Shown piece by piece: positions 12,277-23,731 of a stretch of 64,000 bases of DNA. Source of the DNA: Serratia rubidaea (GTDB lineage: Bacteria; Pseudomonadota; Gammaproteobacteria; Enterobacterales; Enterobacteriaceae); NCBI GenBank assembly GCA_901472405.1, contig LR590463.1:434001-498000 (forward strand). The letters are read 5' to 3'. Every line of letters starts with the position of its first letter. The stretch's first letter is position 1. The notes below the pieces were generated by a model, which saw only the letters and a list, made by a program, of their open reading frames with translations, ran no database searches and was not told the DNA's origin. A program made the translations under genes and the position numbers.

Positions 12277-13617
12277 ATGAGCGAGCGTAAATATTTTGGT
12301 ACCGACGGCATTCGTGGGAAGGTCGGCGACAGCCGATTACTCCGGATTTTGTCCTTAAGCTCGGCTGGGCTGCGGTAAAGTGCTGGCGCGCCATGGCTCA
12401 CGCAAAATCATCATCGGCAAGGACACCCGCATCTCCGGCTATATGCTGGAGTCGGCGCTGGAGGCCGGTTTGGCCGCCGCAGGCCTGTCCGCGTCCTTCA
12501 CCGGCCCGATGCCGACGCCGGCAGTCGCCTACCTGACGCGCACCTTCCGCGCCGAGGCCGGCATCGTGATTTCCGCGTCCGCATAACCCGTATTACGACA
12601 ACGGCATCAAGTTCTTCTCCATCGACGGCGCCAAACTGCCGGATCATGTGGAAGAGGCGATTGAAGCAGAGATGGAAAAGCCGCTGACCTGCGTAGAGTC
12701 GGCCGAGCTGGGCAAAGCCAGCCGCATTATCGACGCCGCCGGGCGCTACATCGAATTTTGCAAGGGCACCTTCCCCAGCGAACTGAGCCTGAAGGGCCTG
12801 AAGATCGTCGTTGACTGCGCCAACGGGGCGACGTACCACATCGCGCCGAGCGTTGCTGCGCGAGCTGGGCGCCAAGGTGATCGCCATCGGCTGCGAGCCG
12901 GACGGCATGAACATCAACGAGAAGTGCGGCGCGACCGATGTGCGCCAGCTGCAAGAGGCGCGTACTGGCGGAAAAAGCCCACGTCGGCCTGGCGTTTGAC
13001 GGCGACGGCGACCGGGTGATGATGGTGGATCACCTGGGCAACAAGGTGGACGGCGATCAGATCCTGTACATCATCGCGCGCGAAGGGCTGCGTCAGGGCC
13101 AGCTGCGCGGCGGTGCGGTCGGCACGCTGATGAGCAACATGGGGCTGGAGCTGGCGCTGAAGCAGCTGGGCATTCCGTTTGCCCGCGCCAAAGTCGGCGA
13201 CCGCTACGTGCTGGAAAAAACTGCAGGAGCTGGGCTGGCGCATCGGCGCTGAAAAACTCCGGCCACGTGATCCTGCTGGATAAAACCACCACCGGCGACG
13301 GCATTGTGGCCGGCCTGCAGGTGCTGACCGCCATGGTGCGCAACAGCATGAGTTTGCACGACCTGTGCAGCGGCATGCAGCTGCTGCCGCAGGTGTTGGT
13401 GAACGTGCGTTTTGCCGGCGAGCATAACCCGCTGGAATCGGACGACGTTGTCAGCGTCACCAAAAGCGTGGAGGCCGAACTGAACGGCCGCGGTCGCGTG
13501 CTGCTGCGCAAATCCGGTACGGAACCGCTGATCCGCGTGATGGTGGAAGGCGAAGACGAAAAACAGGTGACCGAGCTGGCGAACCGCATCGCCGACGCGG
13601 TGAAATCTGCAGGTTAA
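12277..13617 (+). CDS. glmM: Phosphoglucosamine mutase (seven apparent indels)
   Basis: Converts glucosamine-6-P to glucosamine-1-P for UDP-GlcNAc synthesis; essential for peptidoglycan and LPS. The pieces [19 protein letters not shown], the active-serine segment ISA(S)[13 protein letters not shown], the metal loop FDGDGDR and the phosphate-binding [12 protein letters not shown] are read in different frames. Apparent deletions lie near 12332 and 12374. Apparent insertions lie near 12580, 12853, 12961, 13217 and 13254. Correcting all seven gives 445 residues, exactly the E. coli length. This is one of the two densest indel clusters in the window; the other is phnP. Confidence 0.9.
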
Positions 13618-13630
13618 AACAGGCGGTTAA

Positions 13631-13653
13631 CGCCCAAACCGTGCGTTTGGGCG
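13631..13653 (+). terminator. Hairpin after glmM
   Basis: Perfect stem CGCCCAAAC-CGTGC-GTTTGGGCG starting 14 bp after the glmM stop. A T-run appears only about 20 bp further on, so it may be a weak terminator or a 3'-end stabiliser. Confidence 0.5.
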
Positions 13654-13854
13654 GGTAAATGGCTGCGGGTTGCTGTTTTTTTTCCGCAATCGCGCCGGTG
13701 GCGGTAAATTGCCCTTGCGCGCTGTGACGCCTTTGGTTAGTATTCACACCCGCTCCAATAGGCGGTTTTACATAACGTCTGCGACTTCTGACTAGAAGCT
13801 TATGGGCGAGAAGCATTTGGCACGCGGTGATGCCGCAAGGATACGGGTACGACT

Positions 13855-14190
13855 ATGTACGAAGCTCTTCTGGTAATTTTCCTGCTGGTTTCGATCGGGC
13901 TTGTTGCTATGATCATGCTGCAGCAAGGTAAAGGCGCTGATATGGGAGCCTCATTCGGAGCAGGTGCATCTGGCACATTGTTCGGTTCGAGTGGTTCCGG
14001 TAACTTCATGACCCGCATGACGGCCGTGCTGGCGACGCTGTTCTTCGTCATCAGCCTGATTCTGGGCAACCTGAGCAGCAACCAGAGCAAAAAAGGCAGC
14101 GAGTGGGAAAACCTCGGTCAGCCGGTGAAAACCGAGCAGACTACCGCGCCGGCGGCACCAGCCAAGCCGAGCAGCGATATCCCGCAGTAA
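13855..14190 (+). CDS. secG: Preprotein translocase subunit SecG
   Basis: Auxiliary subunit of the SecYEG channel that increases translocation efficiency. The 111-residue protein has two TM segments (LLVIFLLVSIGLVAMIML and MTAVLATLFFVISLILG) joined by a Gly/Ser-rich loop (GKGADMGASFGAGASGTLF). A Pro/Ala-rich C-terminal tail follows. Placed between glmM and the leuU tRNA, as in E. coli. The frame is intact. Confidence 0.95.
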   Translation: MYEALLVIFLLVSIGLVAMIMLQQGKGADMGASFGAGASGTLFGSSGSGNFMTRMTAVLATLFFVISLILGNLSSNQSKKGSEWENLGQPVKTEQTTAPAAPAKPSSDIPQ

Positions 14191-14258
14191 GCAGCAAAAA
14201 AGTTTTTAAACGGTGGTTGATGTCAGGCGTCAACGGCCGTAGCAGTAAAAGAATCAGT

Positions 14259-14345
14259 ACCGAGGTGGTGGAATTGGTAGACACGCTACCTTGAGGTGGT
14301 AGTGCCCTAACGGGCTTGTGGGTTCGAGTCCCATCCTCGGTACCA
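14259..14345 (+). tRNA. leuU: tRNA-Leu (anticodon GAG)
   Basis: 87-nt class II tRNA with a complete cloverleaf. The acceptor ACCGAGG pairs with CCTCGGT and the anticodon stem CTACC/GGTAG encloses TTGAGGT (GAG). It has a long variable arm, the T-loop GGTTCGAGTCC, and an encoded CCA end. Position 1 is A pairing with U72. It lies between secG and the initiator tRNA, as leuU does in E. coli. Confidence 0.95.
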
Positions 14346-14405
14346 AATCCCAGAGATAACTTGCAATTTTGCGATTATCAGCGTAGTATTTGCCACGATT
14401 TCGGA

Positions 14406-14482
<77 letters not shown>

Positions 14483-14616
14483 CTTTCCTTTGAAGTGTTT
14501 ATTTTCAAATACACTATTTCGATTGAATCCGCTTTTCTCGAACAACATTTGAAAATGACACTTGTCAGAAAGTTGTACCGAAGCCGCAGCGCGGCAAACA
14601 GGGTCCAGTTGCATAA

Positions 14617-14640
14617 AGCCCGATTTTTCGGGGTTTTTTG
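14617..14640 (+). terminator. Terminator after the initiator tRNA
   Basis: CCCGA-TTTT-TCGGG stem followed by six T residues. First of two tandem terminator-like hairpins between metY and rimP. Confidence 0.6.
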
Positions 14641-14661
14641 TTATTTGGCAACAGAATCACT

Positions 14662-14682
14662 GGGCTATTTAGCCCTTTTTTT
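14662..14682 (+). terminator. Terminator/attenuator in the rimP leader
   Basis: GGGCT-ATTT-AGCCC stem followed by seven T residues, ending 17 bp before the rimP start. It would make expression of rimP-nusA-infB depend on read-through or antitermination. That is plausible because NusA itself is encoded downstream. Confidence 0.65.
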
Positions 14683-14699
14683 ATGTCTTGGGGGTGGGC

Positions 14700-15152
14700 T
14701 TGTCCACGTTAGAGCAAAAATTAACAGAGATGCTGTCGGCACCGGTAGAGGCGTTGGGCTTTGAGCTTGTAGGCATCGAATTTATTCGTGCGCGCCAATC
14801 TACGCTCCGCATCTATATTGATAGTGATGACGGCATCAATGTTGATGATTGTGCTGATGTCAGCCACCAGGTCAGCGCGGTGCTGGACGTTGAAGATCCG
14901 ATCACCGTCGCTTACAACTTGGAAGTCTCCTCTCCTGGCCTTGATCGCCCGATGTTCACCGCAGAACACTACACGCGTTTCCTCGGTGAAGAAGTCAGTA
15001 TGGTGCTGCGCATGGCGGTACAGAACCGTCGCAAATGGCAGGGCATCATCAAGTCCGTCGATGGCGAAATGATCACGGTTACTGTGGATGGGAAAGATGA
15101 AGTGTTCGCGCTGAGCAATATTCAGAAAGCGAATCTGGTACCCCACTTTTAA
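14700..15152 (+). CDS. rimP: Ribosome maturation factor RimP
   Basis: 30S maturation factor that acts with S12 binding. The 150-residue protein begins [12 protein letters not shown] from a TTG start at 14700 with a GGGGTGGG ribosome-binding site. This start matches E. coli better than the upstream in-frame GTG. The conserved SSPGLDRP segment and the SH3-like C-terminal domain ending [14 protein letters not shown] are present. nusA follows after 22 bp. The frame is intact. Confidence 0.95.
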   Translation: MSTLEQKLTEMLSAPVEALGFELVGIEFIRARQSTLRIYIDSDDGINVDDCADVSHQVSAVLDVEDPITVAYNLEVSSPGLDRPMFTAEHYTRFLGEEVSMVLRMAVQNRRKWQGIIKSVDGEMITVTVDGKDEVFALSNIQKANLVPHF

Positions 15153-15174
15153 AGTTTTGGATGAGGCAACTAGG

Positions 15175-16680
15175 ATGAATAAAGAGATTCTGGCTGTTGT
15201 TGAAGCAGTTTCCAATGAGAAATCCCTTCCGCGTGAGAAGATTTTTGAAGCGTTGGAAACCGCATTAGCCACCGCAACCAAGAAAAAATACGAGCAGGAA
15301 ATCGACGTTCGCGTTAGCATCGATCGCAGAACCGGCGACTTCGACACCTTCCGCCGTTGGGTTGCCGTAGACGAAGTGACCCAGCCAACGCGTGAAATCA
15401 CGCTGGAAGCCGCGCAGTTTGAAGACCCGAGCATCGAGCTGGGCGGTTTTATCGAAGATCAGATCGAATCCGTGACCTTCGACCGCATCACCACCCAAAC
15501 CGCGAAGCAGGTTATCGTCCAGAAGGTGCGTGAAGCCGAGCGTGCGATGGTGGTCGACGCATTCCGCGGCCACGAAGGCGAAATCATCACCGGCGTGGTG
15601 AAAAAAGTAAACCGCGACAACATCTCCCTGGATATCAAAGCCTCCGACGGCAGCGGCACCAGTGCGGAAGCCGTGATCCTGCGTGAAGACATGCTGCCGC
15701 GTGAGAACTTCCGTCCGGGCGACCGCATCCGCGGCGTACTGTATGCGGTGCGTCCTGAAGCGCGCGGCGCGCAGCTGTTCGTCAGCCGTTCCCGTCCGGA
15801 AATGCTGATTGAGCTGTTCCGCATCGAAGTGCCGGAAATCGGCGAAGAAGTGCTCGAAATTAAAGCGGCGGCCCGCGATCCGGGTTCCCGTGCGAAAATT
15901 GCCGTGAAAACCAACGACAAGCGCATCGACCCGGTCGGCGCCTGCGTGGGGATGCGCGGTGCTCGCGTTCAGGCCGTATCGAGCGAACTGGGCGGCGAGC
16001 GTATTGATATTGTGCTGTGGGACGACAATCCTGCGCAGTTCGTGATCAACGCCATGGCGCCGGCAGACGTCGCCTCTATCGTGGTGGACGAAGACAAGCA
16101 CACTATGGATATTGCCGTTGAAGCCAGCAATCTGGCACAGGCGATCGGCCGTAACGGCCAAAACGTGCGTTTGGCTTCTCAGCTCAGCGGCTGGGAACTG
16201 AACGTGATGACGGCGGACGATCTGCAGGCCAAACACCAGGCCGAAGCTCATGCCGCCATTGATACCTTCACCAAGTATCTTGATATCGACGAAGAGTTCG
16301 CCACCGTACTGGTCGAAGAAGGCTTCTCAACGCTTGAAGAGTTGGCGTATGTGCCAATCAATGAGCTGCTGGAAATCGACGGTCTGGATGAAGATACGGT
16401 TGAAGCGTTGCGCGATCGCGCCAAAGCTGCATTGACCACGCTGGCACTGGCTCAGGAAGAAAGCCTGGGTGACCAGAAGCCTGCTGAAGACCTGCTCAAC
16501 CTGCCAGGGCTTGAGCGCAGCATGGCCTTTAAACTGGCCGCGCGTGGGGTTTGTACGCTGGAAGATCTTGCCGAGCAGGGTGTTGACGATCTGGCTGATA
16601 TTGAAGGGCTTGACGATGAGCAAGCCGGCGAGCTGATCATGGCCGCCCGTAATATCTGTTGGTTTGGCGACAACGCGTAA
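15175..16680 (+). CDS. nusA: Transcription termination/antitermination factor NusA
   Basis: RNA polymerase-binding factor that modulates pausing, termination and rRNA/lambda antitermination. The 501 residues contain the N-terminal RNAP-binding domain, S1 domain ([20 protein letters not shown]), KH1 and KH2 (with [16 protein letters not shown]) and two C-terminal acidic repeats ([20 protein letters not shown] and [20 protein letters not shown]). ATG at 15175 with a TAGG site. Part of rimP-nusA-infB. The frame is intact. Confidence 0.97.
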   Translation: MNKEILAVVEAVSNEKSLPREKIFEALETALATATKKKYEQEIDVRVSIDRRTGDFDTFRRWVAVDEVTQPTREITLEAAQFEDPSIELGGFIEDQIESVTFDRITTQTAKQVIVQKVREAERAMVVDAFRGHEGEIITGVVKKVNRDNISLDIKASDGSGTSAEAVILREDMLPRENFRPGDRIRGVLYAVRPEARGAQLFVSRSRPEMLIELFRIEVPEIGEEVLEIKAAARDPGSRAKIAVKTNDKRIDPVGACVGMRGARVQAVSSELGGERIDIVLWDDNPAQFVINAMAPADVASIVVDEDKHTMDIAVEASNLAQAIGRNGQNVRLASQLSGWELNVMTADDLQAKHQAEAHAAIDTFTKYLDIDEEFATVLVEEGFSTLEELAYVPINELLEIDGLDEDTVEALRDRAKAALTTLALAQEESLGDQKPAEDLLNLPGLERSMAFKLAARGVCTLEDLAEQGVDDLADIEGLDDEQAGELIMAARNICWFGDNA

Positions 16681-16703
16681 TAACTGTAGCAGGAAGGAAC
16701 AGC

Positions 16704-19390
16704 ATGACGACAGATGTAACCGTAAAATCGCTGGCAGCAGAGATTCAGACTCCGGTTGATCGCCTGGTACAGCAGTTTGCTGATGCAGGGATCAACAAGT
16801 CTGAAACCGACTCTGTTACCCAGCAAGAGAAAGAAACCTTATTGGCGCACCTGAACCGTGAGCACGGCAGCGCGCGGGTAAACTGACGCTGCAGCGTAAA
16901 ACGCGCAGCACCTTGAATATCCCGAGCACCGGCGGTAAGAGTAAATCGGTGCAAATTGAGGTCCGCAAGAAACGCACTTATGTAAATCGCGATACGCAAG
17001 AAGCTCAACAGGCGGAAGCGGCAGAGCAGGCACAGCGTGAAGCGGAAGAGCAGGCACGGCGCGAAGCGGAAGAACTCGCCAAACGCGAAGCAGAAGCGAA
17101 GCGCGCAGCCGAAGAGCAAGCCAAACGTGAGGCCGCAGAAATTGCTAAGCGTGATGCAGCGGAAAAAGAAAAAGTGACCAATCAACAAACCGACGAAATG
17201 ACCAAGCCAGCTCAGGCTGAAAAAGCGCGCCGCGAAGCCGAAGCCGCAGAACTGAAGCGTAAAGCTGAAGAAGAAGTGCGCCGCAAGGTGGAAGAAGAAG
17301 CCAAGCGCGTTGCTGAAGAAGCGCGCCGCATGGCGGAAGAAAACGGCGAGAAGTGGGCAGCCGCTGAAAAAACCTCCGAGTCTGAGACTGCTGACTACCA
17401 CGTAACCACCTCCCAGCACGCGCGTGCCGCGGAAGATGAGAACGACGCCAAGGTTGAAGGCGATCGCCGCAGCCGCAGCCGCGGCGGCAAATCCGCCAAG
17501 CAGAAGAAAGGCAGCAAGCTGTCCGAATCCAAAGCGGATCGCGAAGAAGCGCGCGCCGTTACCCGTGGTGGTAAGGGCCGTCGTAAGCCAAGCACCCTGC
17601 AGCAGGGCTTCAACAAGCCGGCTCAGGTGGTTAACCGCGACGTAGTGATCGGCGAAACCATCACCGTGGCCGAACTGGCCAACAAGATGGCGGTGAAAGG
17701 CTCTCAGGTTATCAAAACCATGATGAAGCTGGGCGCGATGGCGACCATCAACCAGGTTATCGATCAGGAAACCGCACAGCTGGTTGCCGAAGAGATGGGC
17801 CACAAAGTTATCCTGCGTCGTGAGAACGAGCTGGAAGAAGCGCTGATGAGCGATCGCGACACCGGTGCAGCTGCTGCTGAACCGCGTGCGCCGGTCGTGA
17901 CCATCATGGGCCACGTTGACCACGGTAAAACCTCTCTGCTGGACTACATCCGTTCCACCAAGGTGGCATCGGGCGAAGCGGGCGGCATTACCCAGCACAT
18001 CGGTGCTTACCACGTTGAAACCGATAACGGCATGATCACCTTCCTGGATACCCCGGGCCACGCTGCGTTTACCTCCATGCGTGCCCGCGGTGCTCAGGCG
18101 ACCGATATCGTGGTTCTGGTGGTGGCGGCGGACGACGGCGTGATGCCGCAGACCATCGAGGCTATCCAGCACGCGAAAGCGGCCAAGGTGCCACTGGTGG
18201 TGGCGGTCAACAAGATTGACAAGCCGGAAGCCGATCCTGAGCGCGTGAAGAACGAACTGTCCCAGTACGGCGTCATGCCGGAAGAGTGGGGCGGTGAAGC
18301 GCAGTTCGTCCACGTATCTGCGAAAGCGGGCACCGGCATCGATGAGCTGCTGGACGCTATCCTGCTGCAGGCTGAAGTTCTTGAACTGAAAGCGGTGCGC
18401 ACCGGTATGGCGAGCGGCGTGGTCATCGAATCCTTCCTGGATAAAGGCCGCGGTCCGGTAGCGACCGTGCTGGTACAGGAAGGTACGCTGAATAAAGGCG
18501 ATATCGTCCTGTGTGGCTTCGAATACGGCCGCGTGCGTGCGATGCGCGACGAGCTGGGTCGTGAAGTGACCTCAGCCGGCCCATCCATCCCGGTGGAAAT
18601 TCTGGGTCTGTCCAGCGTTCCGGCGGCGGGTGATGAAGCGACCGTGGTGCGTGACGAGAAGAAAGCGCGTGAAGTGGCGCTGTACCGTCAGGGCAAATTC
18701 CGCGAAGTCAAACTGGCGCGTCAGCAGAAATCCAAACTGGAAAACATGTTCTCCAACATGACCGACGGTGAGGTTTCCGAGCTGAACATCGTGCTGAAGT
18801 CCGACGTACAGGGCTCTTGCGAAGCGATCAGCGATGCGTTGATGAAGCTGTCCACCGACGAAGTGAAGGTGAAGATTGTCGGCTCCGGCGTAGGTGGCAT
18901 CACCGAAACCGACGCGACGCTGGCTGCGGCATCCAACGCCATCATCCTGGGCTTCAACGTGCGTGCCGACGCTTCTGCGCGCCGCGTGATCGAAGCAGAA
19001 AGCCTGGATCTGCGTTACTACTCCGTCATCTATAGCCTGATTGACGAAGTGAAGCAGGCGATGAGCGGCATGCTGGCACCTGAGTACAAACAGCAGATTA
19101 TCGGCCTGGCCGAAGTGCGTGACGTGTTCAAATCACCGAAATTTGGCGCTATCGCCGGCTGTATGGTTACCGAAGGCAACATCAAGCGTCACAACCCAAT
19201 CCGCGTCCTGCGCGACAACGTGGTTATCTATGAAGGTGAGCTGGAATCCCTGCGTCGCTTCAAAGATGACGTTAACGAAGTCCGTAACGGCATGGAATGT
19301 GGTATCGGCGTGAAGAACTACAACGACGTGCGCGTTGGCGACATGATCGAAGTCTTCGAAATCATCGAGATCCAGCGCACCATCGATTAA
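16704..19390 (+). CDS. infB: Translation initiation factor IF-2 (one-base deletion near 16874)
   Basis: GTPase that recruits fMet-tRNA to the 30S subunit and promotes subunit joining. N-terminal IF2-N domain, then a long charged Ala/Glu/Arg/Lys-rich linker, a second IF2-N domain, the G domain with GHVDHGKT and DTPGH, and C-terminal domains II-IV ending IIEIQRTID. The frame shifts in GCGCGCGGGT at 16870-16878. Adding one C gives [18 protein letters not shown] and an 895-residue protein. In E. coli infB has internal starts giving shorter isoforms; in-frame starts in the linker may allow the same here. Confidence 0.94.
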
Positions 19391-19417
19391 CGGTTGCACA
19401 TCTGCTTAATCTGTTCT

Positions 19418-19437
19418 GGGGGGCCTTTGTGCCCCCC
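19418..19437 (+). other. Stable hairpin between infB and rbfA
   Basis: GGGGGGC-CTTTGT-GCCCCCC perfect stem in the 68-bp infB-rbfA gap, with no proper T-run after it. More likely an mRNA-stabilising or processing element, or a partial terminator. Confidence 0.45.
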
Positions 19438-19458
19438 GATTTGTCTGGAGAAAATAAC

Positions 19459-19869
19459 ATGGCAAAAGAATTCAGCCGCGGCCAGCGCGTCGCGCAAGAG
19501 ATGCAGAAAGAGATTGCGATCATTCTGCAGCGTGAAATCAAAGATCCGCGCGTAGGCATGGCGACCGTTTCCGGCGTTGAAATTTCCCGCGACCTGGCGT
19601 ACGCCAAAGTTTACGTTACCTTCCTCAACGTGCTGACGGAAAACCACGATCCCGATCTGGTGAACAAGGGCGTTAAGGCGTTGCAGGACGCGTCCGGCTA
19701 TATCCGCACGCTGCTGGGCAAGGCGATGCGCCTGCGCGTGGTGCCGGAGCTGACCTTCGCGTACGACAACTCGCTGGTTGAAGGCATGCGTATGTCCAAC
19801 CTGGTGAGCAACGTGGTGAAAAATGATGCCGAGCGTCGCTCCGCATCAGGCGATGACGAGGAGGCTTAA
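19459..19869 (+). CDS. rbfA: Ribosome-binding factor A
   Basis: Cold-shock 30S maturation factor that acts on the 5' end of 16S rRNA. 136 residues with a type II KH-like fold, starting [20 protein letters not shown] and containing VYVTFLNVL. It has a good TGGAG ribosome-binding site. The stop codon overlaps the truB start (TAATG), so the two are translationally coupled. The frame is intact. Confidence 0.96.
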   Translation: MAKEFSRGQRVAQEMQKEIAIILQREIKDPRVGMATVSGVEISRDLAYAKVYVTFLNVLTENHDPDLVNKGVKALQDASGYIRTLLGKAMRLRVVPELTFAYDNSLVEGMRMSNLVSNVVKNDAERRSASGDDEEA

Positions 19870-20814
19870 TGAGTCGCCCTCGTCGCCGCGGCCGCGATAT
19901 CCACGGCGTGCTGTTGCTGGACAAGCCGCAGGGCCTGTCCTCCAACGACGCGCTGCAAAAAAGTAAAGCGTTGCTATAACGCCAACCGTGCGGGCCATAC
20001 CGGCGCGCTCGACCCGCTGGCGACCGGCATGCTGCCGATCTGCCTGGGGGAAGCCACCAAGTTTTCCCAGTTCCTGCTGGATTCCGACAAGCGCTATCGG
20101 GTGATTGCCCGCCTGGGGCAGCGTACCGACACCTCGGACGCGGACGGTCAGATCGTGCAGGAACGCCCGGTGAATATCACCCAACAGCAGCTTGATGCAG
20201 CGCTGGAGACCTTCCGCGGCGATATCCAGCAGGTGCCGTCGATGTACTCCGCGCTGAAGTATCAGGGTAAAAAACTGTACGAATATGCGCGTCAGGGCAT
20301 TGAAGTGCCGCGCGAAGCGCGCAGCATTACGGTCTACGAGCTGAAGTTTATCCGCTGGGAAGGTGATGAGCTGGAGCTGGAAGTTCACTGCTCCAAAGGC
20401 ACCTATATCCGCACCATTACCGACGACCTGGGCGAACTGCTGGGCTGCGGCGCGCACGTGATTTATCTGCGCCGTCTGCAGGTGGCGAAGTACCCGATCG
20501 AACGGATGGTGACGCTGGAGCAGCTGAACGCGCTGCTGGAGCAGGCGCAGGCCGAAGGCATAGCGCCGGGCGAGCTGCTCGATCCGCTGCTGATGCCGAT
20601 GGACAGCCCGTGCGCCGACTTCCCGGAAGTGAACCTGCTGCCGGCGGTGGCCGGCTACGTCAAGCAGGGCCAGCCGGTGCAGGCCGCCGGCGCGCCGGAC
20701 TCCGGCATGGTGCGCATCACCGAAGGCGACGCGCATAAGTTTATCGGCGTCGGCGAGATTGCCGACGACGGTCGTGTGGCGCCTAAGCGTCTGGTTGTCG
20801 AGCATTTCGACTGA
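19869..20814 (+). CDS. truB: tRNA pseudouridine-55 synthase (one-base insertion near 19960)
   Basis: Makes pseudouridine 55 in the T-loop of tRNAs. Catalytic Asp48 lies in [13 protein letters not shown], and the PUA domain is at the C-terminus ([19 protein letters not shown]). The A-run in CTGCAAAAAAGTAAAG has one A too many. Removing it joins SSNDALQ to [13 protein letters not shown] and gives 314 residues, the E. coli length. The ATG overlaps the rbfA stop by one base. Confidence 0.93.
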
Positions 20815-20834
20815 TCGGCGAAAAACGCCTCATC

Positions 20835-20863
20835 TTGCGATCGTTCTGCGCTAAGAGTAGAAT
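20835..20863 (+). promoter_or_regulatory. Promoter upstream of rpsO
   Basis: TTGCGA (20835-20840) and TAGAAT (20858-20863) with a 17-bp spacer, about 110 bp upstream of rpsO. It would give a leader long enough to hold the S15 autoregulatory structure known in E. coli. Confidence 0.55.
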
Positions 20864-20970
20864 GACGCAGCTTGGGCCATGACTCTCGCTTGAGGGGCAT
20901 GGCTCAATTATCGGGCTGCTGAATTAGAGATCGGCGCCTGCATTTTTTATCTATAATTTGGAGTATTACA

Positions 20971-21240
20971 ATGTCTCTAAGTGTTGAAGCTAAAGCTAAA
21001 ATCGTAGCTGATTTCGGTCGTGGTACTAACGACAGCGGTTCTACCGAAGTTCAGGTTGCCCTGCTGACCGCGCAGATTAACCATCTGCAAGGCCACTTCT
21101 CCGAGCACAAAAAAGATCACCACAGCCGTCGTGGTCTGCTGCGTATGGTTTCTCAGCGTCGTAAGCTGCTGGACTACCTGAAGCGTAAAGATGTAGCACG
21201 TTACACCAGCCTGATCGAGCGTCTGGGCCTGCGTCGCTAA
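20971..21240 (+). CDS. rpsO: 30S ribosomal protein S15
   Basis: Binds 16S rRNA helices 20-22 and nucleates the platform of the small subunit; it represses its own translation in E. coli. The 89-residue product contains [20 protein letters not shown], the [12 protein letters not shown] core and the end [17 protein letters not shown] site precedes the ATG. The conserved pnp gene follows. Confidence 0.98.
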   Translation: MSLSVEAKAKIVADFGRGTNDSGSTEVQVALLTAQINHLQGHFSEHKKDHHSRRGLLRMVSQRRKLLDYLKRKDVARYTSLIERLGLRR

Positions 21241-21258
21241 TCGAACCAGTTTCAGTGG

Positions 21259-21285
21259 AAAGGGGCCTATTTTGGCCCCTTTCTT
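21259..21285 (+). terminator. Terminator between rpsO and pnp
   Basis: AAAGGGGCC-TATTTT-GGCCCCTTT stem followed by CTT. In E. coli the equivalent rpsO terminator is leaky and lets transcription run into pnp. Confidence 0.75.
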
Positions 21286-21346
21286 CTAGGAAGCATAAGT
21301 AAATCAGGTTAATGTACTAACGAGGATCTTCCGTTACAGAGGTTCG

Positions 21347-21402
21347 CGCGGCTAATGAGAGACTTTATTCCGCCAGGTGAATAAGGGTTGTCATTAGTCG
21401 CG
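21347..21402 (+). promoter_or_regulatory. RNase III-type hairpin in the pnp leader
   Basis: CGCGGCTAATGA (21347-21358) pairs with TCATTAGTCGCG (21391-21402) with a single G-U pair. An inner stem CTTTATTC/GAATAAGG extends it. The position, about 80 nt before the pnp start, matches the E. coli leader hairpin. There RNase III cleavage followed by PNPase action autoregulates pnp mRNA. Confidence 0.75.
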
Positions 21403-21482
21403 AGGATGTAGTGAGAAGGTCAGTGATTCACTGGCGCGCCGAGCCGTCGAGGTGATTGCGCGCCACATCTAAGGATAAAATT

Positions 21483-23604
21483 TTGCTGACACCGACTATT
21501 CGCAAATTCCAGTATGGCCAGCATACCGTCACCATCGAGACCGGTATGATGGCGCGTCAGGCGACGGCCGCCGTCATGGTAAGCATGGACGACACCGCCG
21601 TATTCGTTACCGTCGTGGGCCAGAAAAAAGCCAAACCAGGCCAGAGCTTCTTCCCGCTGACCGTTAACTATCAGGAGCGTACCTACGCCGCCGGTCGTAT
21701 CCCGGGCAGCTTCTTCCGTCGTGAAGGCCGTCCGAGCGAAGGCGAAACCCTGACTTCCCGTCTGATTGACCGTCCAATCCGCCCACTGTTCCCGGACCAC
21801 TTCCTGAACGAAGTGCAGGTGATCGCGACCGTGGTTTCCGTTAACCCGCAGGTTAACCCGGATATCGTGGCGATGATCGGCGCCTCCGCCGCGCTGAGCC
21901 TGTCCGGCATTCCGTTCAACGGCCCAATCGGCGCGGCGCGCGTGGGTTATGTCAATGACCAGTACGTGCTGAACCCGACCGTTGACGAGCTGAAAGAGAG
22001 CCGTCTGGACCTGGTGGTTGCCGGTACCGCCGGCGCAGTGCTGATGGTTGAATCTGAAGCCGAAGTGCTGAGCGAAGATCAGATGCTGGGCGCCGTGGTG
22101 TTCGGCCACGAGCAGCAGCAGGTGGTTATCGACAACATCAACTCACTGGTTGCCGAAGTGGGCAAACCTAAGTGGGACTGGCAGCCGACTCCGGTTAACG
22201 AAGCGCTGCAGGCGCGCGTAGCCGAGCTGGCGCAGAGCCGTCTGGGCGATGCTTACCAGATCACTGAGAAGCAGGATCGTTACGCACAGGTTGACGCCAT
22301 CAAAGAAGACGTCACCGCCGCGCTGCTGGAGCAGGACGAGACGCTGGACGCCGCAGATATCCAGGACGCGCTGAGCGATCTGGAGAAAAACGTGGTGCGT
22401 AGCCGCGTACTGCGTGGCGAGCCGCGTATCGACGGCCGTGAAAAAGACATGATCCGTGGTCTGGACGTGCGCACCGGCGTACTGCCGCGTACCCACGGCT
22501 CCGCGCTGTTCACCCGTGGCGAAACGCAGGCGCTGGTTACCGCCACCCTGGGCACCGCACGCGACGCGCAGAACCTGGATGAGCTGATGGGCGAAAAGAC
22601 CGACAGCTTCCTGTTCCACTACAACTTCCCTCCGTACTCCGTGGGCGAAACCGGCATGGTCGGTTCACCGAAGCGTCGTGAAATTGGTCACGGTCGCCTG
22701 GCGAAACGCGGCGTATTGGCTATGATGCCTAAACCGGAAGATTTCCCGTACACCGTTCGCGTGGTGTCCGAGATCACTGAATCCAACGGTTCTTCTTCCA
22801 TGGCTTCCGTCTGTGGCGCCTCTCTGGCGCTGATGGACGCAGGCGTGCCGATCAAGGCAGCGGTTGCGGGCATCGCCATGGGTCTGGTAAAAGAAGACGA
22901 CAACTTTGTGGTACTGTCAGACATTCTGGGTGACGAAGACCACCTGGGCGACATGGACTTCAAAGTGGGCCGGTAGCCGTGACGGTATCACCGCGCTGCA
23001 GATGGATATTAAAATTGAAGGCATCACCCGCGAAATCATGCAGGTGGCTCTGAACCAGGCCAAGGGTGCGCGTCTGCACATTCTGGGCGTTATGGAACAG
23101 GCGATCAGCACGCCGCGCGGCGATATCTCTCAGTTCGCACCGCGTATCCATACCATGAAGATCAATCCGGACAAGATTAAGGATGTGATCGGTAAAGGCG
23201 GCTCCGTGATCCGTGCGCTGACCGAAGAGACTGGCACTACCATTGAAATCGAAGATGATGGTACAGTGAAAATCGCAGCGACCGACGGTGAGAAAGCGAA
23301 ATACGCCATTCGTCGTATTGAAGAGATCACCGCTGAGATCGAAGTTGGCCGTATCTACCAGGGTAAAGTAACCCGTATCGTTGACTTCGGCGCCTTCGTG
23401 GCCATCGGCGGCGGTAAAGAAGGTCTGGTGCACATTTCTCAGATCGCTGACAAGCGCGTTGAGAAAGTGACCGACTATCTGCAGATGGGCCAGGAAGTGC
23501 CGGTTAAGGTGCTGGAAGTTGATCGCCAGGGCCGCGTGCGCCTGAGCATCAAGGAAGCCACTGCCTCTGAAGAGGCGGCTCCTGCTGCGCCTGAAGCAGA
23601 ATAA
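21483..23604 (+). CDS. pnp: Polynucleotide phosphorylase (one-base insertion near 22967)
   Basis: 3'-to-5' phosphorolytic exoribonuclease and degradosome component. I chose the TTG at 21483 ([16 protein letters not shown]), preceded by AAGGA at seven-base spacing, over the upstream ATG at 21456. Two RNase PH domains come first, then KH ([17 protein letters not shown]) and S1 ([18 protein letters not shown]). The frame breaks in AAAGTGGGCCGG. Removing one G gives [17 protein letters not shown] and 706 residues. The leader hairpin suggests the usual autoregulation. Confidence 0.94.
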
Positions 23605-23620
23605 CTGTAACACAGTTTTG

Positions 23621-23649
23621 ACAGTTCCCCGCCGCAGGGCGGGGGCTGT
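23621..23649 (+). other. Strong hairpin between pnp and nlpI
   Basis: ACAG-CCCCGCC-GCAG-GGCGGGG-CTGT imperfect long stem without a T-run. Probably protects the 3' end of pnp mRNA or separates it from nlpI. Confidence 0.45.
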
Positions 23650-23731
23650 CCGTATACGCGCGGGTAGGATATCCGCGTTTTAGCAAGCGGAGGACAGGAC
23701 GTTATCCAATGTTTGTCTGCGGGAGTGGGAA

